Under the pieces are notes generated by a model that saw nothing but the letters and a program-made list of their open reading frames with translations, had not been told where the DNA came from and did not search any database. This document shows positions 35,133 to 41,910 of a stretch of DNA of 64,000 nt, one piece after another. Position 1 is the first letter of the stretch; each line of letters starts with the position of its first letter. Both the position numbers and the translations under genes were made by a program. Origin of the DNA: Hydractinia symbiolongicarpus (taxonomy: Eukaryota > Cnidaria > Hydrozoa > Anthoathecata > Hydractiniidae); NCBI RefSeq assembly GCF_029227915.1, contig NC_079889.1:6822001-6886000 (forward strand), given 5' to 3'.

Positions 35133-35558
35133 CTATTTTTCAAAATACCACACGGCGCCCCCGACACCAATCATGCTTAGTGCGATAAATGCCAATTCCC
35201 GTTCATGTTGGTCATTGCTGGGTGTATAAAAGTCGCTCAATACAGGTTCGCGTGGCATATCCGTGAGAGTTGATCCTCCAAACACTTTTCTATATTCGCG
35301 CATGGCATCATCCAGCTCTGTGAATTTACCCTCAGCCTTCTTCTCAAGTCTGAGCTGCTTATTGATAAAGTCCACCCTCTCTTGTCTTTTACGTTGCCAT
35401 ATAACCTGAGCCTTCTGCAGCTGTTCTATAGCTAGATCATGCCGCTTCCGTTCCTTATCTATCCTATCCTTGGATAAACTTGAAAAGAGGTAGCTTGATC
35501 CGGTGAAAGCCAAAGCGTTCGCGAAGGCACCTCCCAACATCATTTCAATTGAAGCCAT
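35133..35558 (-). CDS. Small membrane protein with coiled coil
   Basis: 141 residues. Hydrophobic segments at ~5-27 (MMLGGAFANALAFTGSSYLF) and ~121-138 (LAFIALSMIGVGGAVWYF) flank a charged helix (~31-75) rich in Arg, Lys and Glu, and a conserved-looking LSDFYTPSNDQ (107-117). I recall similar ORFs in other cnidarian Polintons, always small and near the capsid genes; a virion membrane role is inferred. It is the last gene of a minus-strand cluster that begins near 36976 and ends at hairpin H3. Confidence 0.75.
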   Translation of the reverse strand: MASIEMMLGGAFANALAFTGSSYLFSSLSKDRIDKERKRHDLAIEQLQKAQVIWQRKRQERVDFINKQLRLEKKAEGKFTELDDAMREYRKVFGGSTLTDMPREPVLSDFYTPSNDQHERELAFIALSMIGVGGAVWYFEK

Positions 35559-35592
35559 GTTTCATATACTACTACAGTATATTTTAGTGGCG

Positions 35593-35724
35593 TTATTTTA
35601 ATACGATAGCTTCAGAGTCTATGATATCCGTATCCACCTCCGTGTATTCCACCTTGGGTAAAATACTCTCAACTTTCTTACGTCGATATAAAACCCAGAC
35701 CAACCATTCCAGTATTCGCAACAT
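35593..35724 (-). CDS. 43-residue membrane-anchor peptide
   Basis: A very short frame. Its ATG overlaps the stop of the upstream gene by one base (TAATG at 35722-35726), typical of tightly packed genes. The product has an N-terminal hydrophobic anchor (LRILEWLVWVLY, residues 2-13), then basic RRKK, then an acidic tail with EYTEVDTDIIDSE. The charge order suggests a single anchor with a cytosolic acidic tail. Function unknown. It lies between two other small membrane-protein genes on the same strand. Confidence 0.6.
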   Translation of the reverse strand: MLRILEWLVWVLYRRKKVESILPKVEYTEVDTDIIDSEAIVLK

Positions 35725-35951
35725 TATATATTTATAGTTTCAGGTATAATTTTTTGCTTAACTAGATATTCTCTTGACATCTCACTTGCGGCGACTATGG
35801 CTACAAGCTTTCCGGTATCTTCCAGGTCAAACTTCTGAATTGAGGGTGGTGTCATTTTTAATACCTTTTTCCCGAGCATTGAATAGCCTACGGCGAAAAC
35901 GCATACGACCGATGCTTTATAAATATCGTTGACTATACTTTTCTTATCCAT
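35724..35951 (-). CDS. Small membrane protein, 75 residues
   Basis: One clear membrane segment (~12-30, KASVVCVFAVGYSMLGKKV) and a second weakly hydrophobic stretch (~47-56). It resembles small ORFs I recall from other Polintons with the pattern NDxxKASVV...GYS...LVKQxIxP; function unknown. The start at 35951 follows an AT-rich region with ATATCGCGA about 30 nt upstream. Its stop overlaps the start of the 43-residue gene. Confidence 0.72.
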   Translation of the reverse strand: MDKKSIVNDIYKASVVCVFAVGYSMLGKKVLKMTPPSIQKFDLEDTGKLVAIVAASEMSREYLVKQKIIPETINI

Positions 35952-35995
35952 GTCTTATATATACTTCAAGATTATAGTATCGCGATATTATCCCT

Positions 35996-36412
35996 TTATT
36001 CCATTTCAAGCTTACTTATTCTCATAGTTTTTTTATTACCTGAGTTACTTGGTGGGGTACCCTTCACCTTAATATTTTTGTCCTTATTTTTATAGACCAC
36101 CAACGCTCCAATTAGTAGCATAACTATCACACCACCACTCATTATTGTGTAGTTCACTCCACCGTGTTTAGGACCATCTGTCACAGAATCCTCAATGACA
36201 ATATCCTTAGGATCCTCCAACTGTGTCTGGGGTGCCGACTGTGTCTGAGGTGCCGGCTGGGTTTGTGTCTGGGGTGCCGACTGTGCCTCCGTCTGAGCCA
36301 TAAGCAATCTTTTATATTCTTCCCTATTTTTACGATTGTATTCAGCAAGCCTCTTACCAGCCTCAACCTTTTTAGGGTTCTTCGTTGTCACCTGAACTGG
36401 AGTATCCGACAT
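35996..36412 (-). CDS. Single-pass membrane protein with PQTQ repeats
   Basis: 138 residues. A basic N-terminal helix (~11-37) is followed by a low-complexity repeat of [SP]APQTQ (~46-64), an acidic stretch, one transmembrane segment (~88-107, YTIMSGGVIVMLLIGALVVY) and a Lys-rich C-terminal tail. There is no signal peptide, so the internal segment probably acts as signal anchor. Its start overlaps the end of the upstream gene by 41 nt. ATATCGCGG lies about 40 nt before the ATG. Function unknown; likely structural or membrane-linked. Confidence 0.75.
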   Translation of the reverse strand: MSDTPVQVTTKNPKKVEAGKRLAEYNRKNREEYKRLLMAQTEAQSAPQTQTQPAPQTQSAPQTQLEDPKDIVIEDSVTDGPKHGGVNYTIMSGGVIVMLLIGALVVYKNKDKNIKVKGTPPSNSGNKKTMRISKLEME

Positions 36413-36869
36413 CTTTAGTATCCGTATCGATATTGTTTAAATTTTTTCCCGCGATATAATGCCTACCTGTTATTAAACCTACACTGATTGGTGATAGTAG
36501 TGATCCGAACTTATAATATAGATCACATGTGAACCTTTGGAGTGCCGAGTTTAGGAATGGATCATTCTCCAGGTCATCACTCAGAGCTTTTTTATTTTTT
36601 ATACCCAGGGCTGTACAGGCACCCAGGGAGTACATGTGGATTATTGACTCCCCTAGAGACTTTACCATTTGACCGGACAGTTTAGCCTCGTATATGGTGA
36701 AAAGTTTATCCACCTCATCATTCTTGAGCTTCTGGATCTCCGCCTCCGTATACATCTTCCCAAGATATAACTTACTATTTCCGGTCAGCACGCACTCGAG
36801 CAATTTCTGTCTCTTCCCATCATCCTGGTCCTCGATAAAAATTAGGTTGTCAATTGCGGTTTCAGCCAT
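36372..36869 (-). CDS. Unknown Polinton protein, 165 residues
   Basis: The best start is the ATG at 36867-36869 (MAETAIDNL); the only upstream alternative is a TTG. Mostly helical and acidic, with the segment ECVLTGNSKLYLGKMYTEAEIQKL in the N-terminal third, hydrophobic patches near the middle (IIHMYSLGACTALGI) and near 120-140 (FGSLLSPISVGLITG), and a Ser/Asp-rich tail. No family recognised. Its ATG is 2 nt after the stop of the 34-residue peptide gene, and its 3' end overlaps the next gene by 41 nt, so these genes are probably co-transcribed. Confidence 0.72.
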   Translation of the reverse strand: MAETAIDNLIFIEDQDDGKRQKLLECVLTGNSKLYLGKMYTEAEIQKLKNDEVDKLFTIYEAKLSGQMVKSLGESIIHMYSLGACTALGIKNKKALSDDLENDPFLNSALQRFTCDLYYKFGSLLSPISVGLITGRHYIAGKNLNNIDTDTKDVGYSSSGDNEEP

Positions 36870-36871
36870 TT

Positions 36872-36976
36872 TCAATAGCGATAGGTATTTTTTAATACAA
36901 AAAGACAGAAACTAACCAATACCAGCAATAGCACTACAGCTATCACCAGTAATATGAAATTTATATATTCTATCAT
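36872..36976 (-). CDS. 34-residue transmembrane peptide
   Basis: Almost the whole product is one membrane helix: MIEYINFILLVIAVVLLLVL, then VSFCLFVL and a short basic-aromatic tail. It ends TGA, two bases before the ATG of the next gene. It is first in the minus-strand cluster 36976-35133 and starts about 30 nt beyond hairpin H4. A small membrane peptide of this kind could be a virion or holin-like component; function not known. Confidence 0.5.
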   Translation of the reverse strand: MIEYINFILLVIAVVLLLVLVSFCLFVLKNTYRY

Positions 36977-37006
36977 TATAGGATAGTACTGTAGTTTCCC
37001 TATAGA

Positions 37007-37031
37007 TTTGTTACAAGGGTCTTGTAACAAA
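37007..37031 (-). terminator. 3' hairpin H4, GTTAC family
   Basis: TTTGTTACAAG, loop GGT, CTTGTAACAAA: a perfect 11-bp stem, 25 nt in total, the same architecture as H3. It lies 12 nt past the stop of the ATPase gene and separates the capsid/ATPase cluster from the small-membrane-protein cluster on the same strand. Confidence 0.68.
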
Positions 37032-37042
37032 AAACTTCCAAT

Positions 37043-37654
37043 CTAGCAAATCACGTGGGTTCTTGGATGTTCCATCCTCATGACTAAATGTGTATATTTA
37101 CCATCTTTTAGCCTTTCCTTAACCTTCTGGATCTCCGATGATTCAATAACATCATTCTCCTCGTGGATAGTTGCGAGATCATGTCTGTCCTTCGGATACC
37201 ACACATATAACATTTTTGCCTGCCTTCGTAAGTTCTTCGGTATCGCGGTGTATGATTGTGTGAGTAGCCACATGGTGTGGTTTCGATGTCGACCGCTGAT
37301 GGCCAGCTCCAGCAGTGGTTGCCTCTTTTTGTCCAGTTTCTCATCCGCGATGATATCGTCGATCAGGAATAATGTTTTATATCATGCGAATAAATCCGTC
37401 ATCTTTTGGATCCATTCATACAACAAGCCCATGGGCTCAATTAGAATCACATATCTATCCCTCCAGAACCATTTTCGACACATATATGTCTTGTTCCATC
37501 TTAATGTTGGACATATAATCACAATGAAATCGAAGTGATCAAAGTATTCACTCTCTAGTAGCGTTACTACGCGTTTGGATGTTCCGCAGCCGGTTGGACC
37601 GACGAATAGTGCCGTGTGGGGATCTTTCATGTAGTCCATCTTAATATAGTACAT
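37043..37654 (-). pseudogene. Packaging ATPase (FtsK/HerA-like), broken
   Basis: The genome-packaging motor of Polintons and related viruses. The ATG at 37652-37654 overlaps the end of the major capsid gene by 14 nt in another frame. Motifs: Walker A region FVGPTGCGTSKR (residues ~17-28), where the usual Lys before Ser/Thr is Thr; ICPTLRWNKTY; after the break, Walker B LFLIDDIIAD; and ISGRHRNHT with LLTQSYTAIPKNLRRQ, as in other Polinton ATPases. TGA at 37382-37384 (codon 91 of 204) interrupts a frame that is otherwise open, where relatives have a sense codon. Two separate defects, the stop and the missing Walker A Lys, argue for real inactivation. Confidence 0.85.
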
Positions 37655-38960
37655 CCATAATTTCACCGTTTTGAATATTTAATTGAGCATCCATGATTAG
37701 ATATATGTAAGCGTTTAAGGATCCCGCTGCCTCGGCCGTCTTTTCAACTTGCAGTGTGATGCCCTCGCTCGCATTTTCAATCCGTCGGCCGGTCCCGTGC
37801 AGTGAGTTTTCATCTATGGTTCTGAAATCCAGTCATAGAGCATATTTCGTGGTTAGGTAGTCGGAGACTTTCACATCATGTAATTGCAAATGTTTTTGTA
37901 TTTCACCGGCATTGCCATCCCTTTGCTTGCCCTCCGCAAAATACTTGCAAATTTCACCATAATGCTCAAACGGTTGCATTCCCTGAGCGAAAAGTTGGTT
38001 AGGCTTACCCTCAACTATGGCGGATACCTTTTTGATCTTAGGATTGTAGAGCCTACCTGTATCTCGTTTGTAAGCTTTCTCTTCCTCAAACAGAACCAAT
38101 ATACCCTTCAGGGACTTGCATGGTGTATTGAATGACCAATTCCACGTTGTGTCTGACTTATCCACCCTAATTTGTCTATGTCTCAAGAATCTGTCGTAAA
38201 GTACGGCCATGTTTTCGTATTCATTTGAAATGAATCTGGCAAGTGTCGGTTGTGTCACAATCTCATATTCCAAAGATATGTTGGAGATTTTGTATTTAGC
38301 ATCCGGCGCCGGTGCCGAGGCTGAACCGGAAGGTTTTGTCGGTGTTGATAATACGACCCTGTCGTAATTGTTTAATGTTATCTCATAACACAGCCTATTC
38401 CCTAATCCAGCTTGATAATATGGGATAGTGCTATCCAACATTTCAAAATCCAGAGGTATGGTGAACTTGTTTTTGTATGCATCATAGATTGCTTTGTCCG
38501 CGACCTCCGATGTATCTTTATCCGCGGCTCCAACTCTCAGTTTCATGCAATTTTCCGTGCACCCATCATCGAATATGATACCCTGTCTGATGGAGTTTCC
38601 CTTCTCATGCTTTGTCAGCCATAAATCTCTGTAGCACCCGAAAAGATCAAAGTCATCAATGCTTAGAATCTCGGTACCCTCGAACTTGATAGCTAGCTTT
38701 TTAACAATTGCCCTCCCTATGTTAGAGACCAATGTTCTCTTCGTGTCAGCTTTTGACTCGAGATCAATGTCGAAACTTATTTTCGAAGTACCAGGAACAA
38801 TGACATCATCGTTACCTAAATTAGGGAACCTAATCAGGAGTAACTGGTTCTGATCAATCTCACTTGGGTTGTGAGTGACAATTACTTTTTGGTGCGTTCC
38901 TTTTACGCCATGTGCGATTCTAAGTGAACGCTCTGGGTTTAACTTTTTCCCGTATTCCAT
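37641..38960 (-). pseudogene. MCP: Major capsid protein (double jelly-roll type), broken near the 3' end
   Basis: Starts MEYGKKLNPERSL. The body is mostly beta-rich (VIVTHNPSEIDQNQLLLIRFPNLG; SKISFDIDLES; GTEILSIDDFDLFGCYRDLW) and fits the Polinton major capsid protein as I recall it in cnidarian elements. A TGA at codon 376 (37833-37835) truncates it to 375 residues. In the same frame the coding pattern continues 63 more codons to TAA 37641-37643, with the family's conserved end (LHGTGRRIEN...; YIYLIMDAQLNI). So only the last seventh is cut off, but that part looks conserved. It overlaps the ATPase start and follows the 39016-39558 gene in one minus-strand cluster. Confidence 0.82.
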
Positions 38961-39015
38961 GCTATTCCATATTACTTTTATTTTATTTTACTTTAATTCG
39001 GTTAATGCTACGGTA

Positions 39016-39558
39016 TCATCTGTCCGCCGTATCTCTTATGTGTAGGGTAACCGTTGTCTTCATACCACCCCATATAACTCTCAAGGTGAGTGATTGAAGT
39101 AAGCCTTTCTTTAGTTTCTTATATTGCGGATTTTTCGGTTCAATATATGTAAAATCACCACCATACTCGGATATATGATATGTCATCAGGTTGTTGCTAT
39201 ATTCACCATCTTTAAGATTTAATGAATTATCCAATTCATTAAGATTAAAATGTAGTTCCGTTATACCCTCTAGATTGAATATTTTACCCAACTTAGAGTT
39301 TCTAGCTAGTGGTGTTGATTTTACATCACCTCTCACGATTGAATTCAACTCCCTCCCCGTGTATTGCTGACCCTGTGGTAACCTAACCGTGGTAACTCCA
39401 TCAGCCAAGGGTATATCTATTGGAGCTGTAGCTACATATGTGACATTATCCGAAAACGTCTCCACGATCGCAACCTCCTTTGTACCATGTGAGTTGTCTA
39501 TCGGTTGATACAAATAGATTTTCTTCTCGCTATTTACGTCCTTTATTGTGATATACAT
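39016..39558 (-). CDS. Candidate minor capsid (penton-like) protein
   Basis: 180 residues, predicted mostly beta strands with few helices (MYITIKDVNSEKKIYLYQPI...; LQSLTLRVIWGGMKTTVTLHI). In Polintons a single jelly-roll minor capsid protein is commonly encoded next to the major capsid gene. This gene lies 55 nt upstream of it on the same strand, is beta-rich and of suitable size, so I infer that role. No diagnostic motif was seen. The frame is intact. It is divergent from the 39597 gene across a 38-bp AT-rich promoter. Confidence 0.6.
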   Translation of the reverse strand: MYITIKDVNSEKKIYLYQPIDNSHGTKEVAIVETFSDNVTYVATAPIDIPLADGVTTVRLPQGQQYTGRELNSIVRGDVKSTPLARNSKLGKIFNLEGITELHFNLNELDNSLNLKDGEYSNNLMTYHISEYGGDFTYIEPKNPQYKKLKKGLLQSLTLRVIWGGMKTTVTLHIRDTADR

Positions 39559-39596
39559 TATTATATTAGAGATTGTGAATATATTTAAATCAAAGA
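39559..39596. promoter_or_regulatory. 38-bp divergent promoter of the capsid clusters
   Basis: The only DNA between the minus-strand start at 39558 and the plus-strand start at 39597. It contains ATATTAGAGATTG and GAATATATTTAAATC, AT-rich on both strands, so the two virion clusters are probably transcribed together. Confidence 0.5.
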
Positions 39597-40517
39597 ATGG
39601 ATGACATTTTCAGATATAACCCGAATGCGACATATAAACCAAATGGAGGTCTGGATCTTCAAATATTGAGCGCTAGGGATCTGTATAAACAGGCTATTAT
39701 TGTGTCCGAAAGTGGTTCTTTCCCCGCTTCCTTTCCTAATATTTTTACCAATTATGAACTTAGTCAGAACGCGCAACGTATGAGAATTTGGAATGAGCAA
39801 CCTTTTAGATTATGGCAAACCCAGCTAAATTTCGCCACTTGGTGCGCTTCAAGTGCCTGTGGGGTAAGTTCGGAACACCTGAAGGATGGTAGATCTATGG
39901 TCAGGTCAATATATCGTTTTCATGTGTATTATCACATTAGACGAATCATTAAGCGCCTACAGACACCTCTACCCTTTGAGGATAGTTTTAATCAATATGA
40001 TAATCCTTATTCAAATGAGGAATTTCTAAAAATCTGTGGCGAGTATGATGTTGATTCCAACCCCATTAAATACAGAGGTCAGTACTTTTTTTTAAACGTT
40101 ATCAGGATACTCTAAACTACGCTTCAAGTAAGGTTGATTATTCCGTCGGGCGAGGTATTTATATGATACCCAGTGACATGAATCTCAGAATTAAGACCGG
40201 TGTGGTGGGTTACAACAACAAGATTTTGATATCTGGTGAGGATCTTACCATTGGTATTAATCGAAAGGTTAATGTTACTGAATCACATAAGATAACTAAA
40301 AAAGAAGCCGGTAACACCCGATCATCCTGATATCCATCCTGATCATCCTGATAAACACATTACCGTACACCACGTGGATACTACAGATAAACACATTACG
40401 GGTACTACCGGTGTTAGTGATACTAGCGCTACCGGTGGTAGTACACATGAAGATGAGAAGATCGCTCTTATTTTATCTTTGACAGCAGCATTTGGTATAT
40501 GGTATGCTTTCCGATAG
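39597..40517 (+). pseudogene. Broken virion-type gene of Polintons
   Basis: Begins MDDIFRYNPNATYKPNGGLD, with RMRIWNEQPFRLWQTQLNFA and IYRFHVYYHIRRIIKRLQTP, a pattern I recall from one of the larger conserved ORFs of cnidarian Polintons. The frame breaks at a T8 run (40086-40093). Coding sense continues in another frame (RYQDTLNYASSKVDYSVG) to about 40300, then returns to the first frame near an A6 run (40298-40303) and ends at TAG 40515-40517. The end has a low-complexity PDHPD stretch and a hydrophobic tail (IALILSLTAAFGIWYAF). The two breaks nearly compensate each other. From memory, relatives have more sequence near the first break, so an internal deletion is also possible. Both breaks are in homopolymers, so assembly error must be excluded. 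Confidence 0.65.
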
Positions 40518-40563
40518 AATCTATAAAGTGGTATAAAGAGATATAATCGCGAATATAAACACA

Positions 40564-40899
40564 ATGGCTTTTCCAACAGTTGAAGAATTTGAACATAACA
40601 TAGAACAAGTTACTCCAATCATAAAGTGGAGAGAGCTGCCTAAAAACGATATTTACCTTGTTAAATATGTGAAAGAGATGGAAATATCAAGACCTGGTGC
40701 TCTTTCTGAAAAATCTATGTATGCGGAGGTTCAAGATAGAATAGGAAATAAATATAAGACATGGTTGCCCGCAAGACTTTGTGATGAATTGAAGGATTAT
40801 GGTTGGAAGGGTGATGCCTTTGTCAGATCAAATGGTCTCAAACAATCTCAAAAGAATAATCAAAATCGATTCTTCAGTTATGACATTATGTGGCGCTAA
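40564..40899 (+). CDS. Small conserved Polinton protein, possibly OB-fold
   Basis: 111 residues, intact. The pattern INWxELP...IYLVKYVKEME, then AEVQDRIGNKYKTWLPARLCDELKDYGW, then FVRSNGLKQS...YDIMW recurs in ORFs I recall from cnidarian Polintons. A beta-rich core followed by DRxGNxYxxWLPxRL would suit a small single-strand-binding or OB-like domain, but this is a guess. It is the last gene of the plus-strand right-end cluster, 46 nt after the 39597 gene, and is followed after 12 nt by hairpin H5. ATCGCGAATAT lies just before the start. Confidence 0.72.
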   Translation: MAFPTVEEFEHNIEQVTPIIKWRELPKNDIYLVKYVKEMEISRPGALSEKSMYAEVQDRIGNKYKTWLPARLCDELKDYGWKGDAFVRSNGLKQSQKNNQNRFFSYDIMWR

Positions 40900-40911
40900 A
40901 CCATAGAAATC

Positions 40912-40936
40912 ATCTTTACCTGTTTCTGGTAAAGAT
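40912..40936 (+). terminator. 3' hairpin H5, identical to H2
   Basis: ATCTTTACC, TGTTTCT, GGTAAAGAT, the same 25 nt as 32483-32507, 12 nt after the last plus-strand gene and abutting the inner edge of the right inverted repeat. Confidence 0.72.
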
Positions 40937-41253
40937 AGACACATATCACTATAATTTGGAGACACGGCAGGGAGGGTGGGGAGGGACCCGGGGGACACGG
41001 CGGGGGTTGGGGGTTTTGGACGAATATCGTTGATTTAACGGGGATGATCTATAAATTGACGTAAAGTGGTAAAGTGCTAACGGATTTTATGGACTCTTCT
41101 ATCGTTGATTTAACGTGGATGATCTATAATTTGACGTGGAATGGTACGGAATATTAATCGCTAAGGGGTGGTATGGGCCTTTTTTACGTTGATTTAACGG
41201 ATATGCCCGCTTATTTGACATGATTGCACTAGGATCCGCCTTTTCCTATCTCT
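40935..41253 (-). repeat. Polinton right terminal inverted repeat
   Basis: 319 bp, inverted relative to 26158-26480. It has the same ~75-bp subrepeats (GTTGATTTAACG...GATGATCTATAA) and the same G-rich inner tract, here diverged by small indels. The outer end is CCTTTTCCTATCTCT. Confidence 0.93.
40970..40985 (+). promoter_or_regulatory. G-quadruplex motif in the right inverted repeat
   Basis: GGGAGGGTGGGGAGGG on the plus strand, four G tracts with one-base loops, 70 nt after the last gene's stop. It mirrors the motif at 26429-26445, so on each side the outward-reading strand is G-rich. Confidence 0.6.
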
Positions 41254-41258
41254 GAAAC
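41254..41258. repeat. Polinton target site duplication, right copy
   Basis: GAAAC directly after the right inverted repeat, matching 26153-26157. Confidence 0.65.
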
Positions 41259-41370
41259 CAAATCTATAAGTTTTTGGCATACTATTCAACTTCTTCTGTA
41301 GTTTTAGAAAACACTACGAAAATTAGCCTAAGTATTTCTGAAATCACAGCTTATAATAAAATTATGCAAT
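41254..41370 (-). pseudogene. HARBI1-like transposase remnant, 5' part
   Basis: Minus-strand reading gives AVISEILRLIF, then KTTEEVE, and, after a frameshift, YRFGF at the insertion point. This is the segment expected just before the GA[IV]DG motif of a Harbinger transposase. It continues into 26152 once the Polinton and one GAAAC are removed. Confidence 0.6.
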
Positions 41371-41466
41371 GCTTTTAGACCAATAACTAGTTTTAAATAC
41401 ACAGAATTTTCCCATTGGAAAATTCTACTTACGCAAGTGTCGACGTGGCCGACGTCTAAAGAAATA
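41371..41466. other. Unassigned spacer
   Basis: AT-rich sequence between the HARBI1 remnant and the minisatellite. Some of it may be further transposase remnant, but I see no clear motif. Confidence 0.4.
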
Positions 41467-41575
41467 TACACACAACTTATGGGACACACACAACTTATGG
41501 GACACACACAACTTATGGGACACACACAACTTATGGGACACACACAACTTATGGGACACACACAACTTATGGGAC
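41467..41575. repeat. 18-bp minisatellite, about 6 copies
   Basis: ACTTATGGGACACACACA repeated six times almost without change. Being a multiple of three it gives an apparent hexapeptide repeat on the minus strand, which I do not consider a gene. Confidence 0.95.
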
Positions 41576-41703
41576 AGAGAAATATGTTTGACAAAAAAAA
41601 GTATTTCTAATATGATGGTAATAAAAACATTATGTATAATATAAATTTACATACGTTTAATAAAAATTGGCCCATAACACTCACACCGGTATGATTTAAA
41701 TCG

Positions 41704-41910
41704 ATGTATGTATGTATGTATGTATGTATGTATGTATGTATGTATGTATGTATGTATGTATGTATGTATGTATGTATGTATGTATGTATGTATGTATGTA
41801 TGTATGTATGTATGTATGTATGTATGTATGTATGTATGTATGTATGTATGTATGTATGTATGTATGTATGTATGTATGTATGTATGTATGTATGTATGTA
41901 TGTATGTTTG
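41704..41910. repeat. (ATGT)n microsatellite, about 51 copies
   Basis: An essentially perfect tetranucleotide run of ~205 bp ending in TTTGTACAT. The open frames across it on both strands are artefacts of the repeat. Confidence 0.98.

Larger units (their letters stand above)
26158..41253. mobile_element. Polinton/Maverick element, ~15.1 kb
   Basis: A self-synthesising DNA transposon bounded by inverted repeats (26158-26480 and 40935-41253) and a GAAAC target duplication. It contains the diagnostic gene set: protein-primed family B DNA polymerase, retroviral-type integrase, FtsK/HerA-like packaging ATPase and a double jelly-roll-type major capsid gene, plus small membrane proteins. The length is typical for the group (15-20 kb). 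No cysteine protease was recognised. Removing the element and one GAAAC restores a continuous HARBI1-like reading frame across the site, independent proof of the ends. PolB and integrase are open; several virion genes are broken. Confidence 0.95.

Noticed and set aside
34355-37835. Stop-codon reassignment or readthrough to explain the TAG and two TGA codons
   Set aside because: The stops replace different residues, PolB and integrase contain no such internal stops, and the ATPase has a second lesion; ordinary nonsense mutation is simpler.
41328-41594. 88-codon frame with CPISCV repeats
   Set aside because: Translation of the 18-bp minisatellite.
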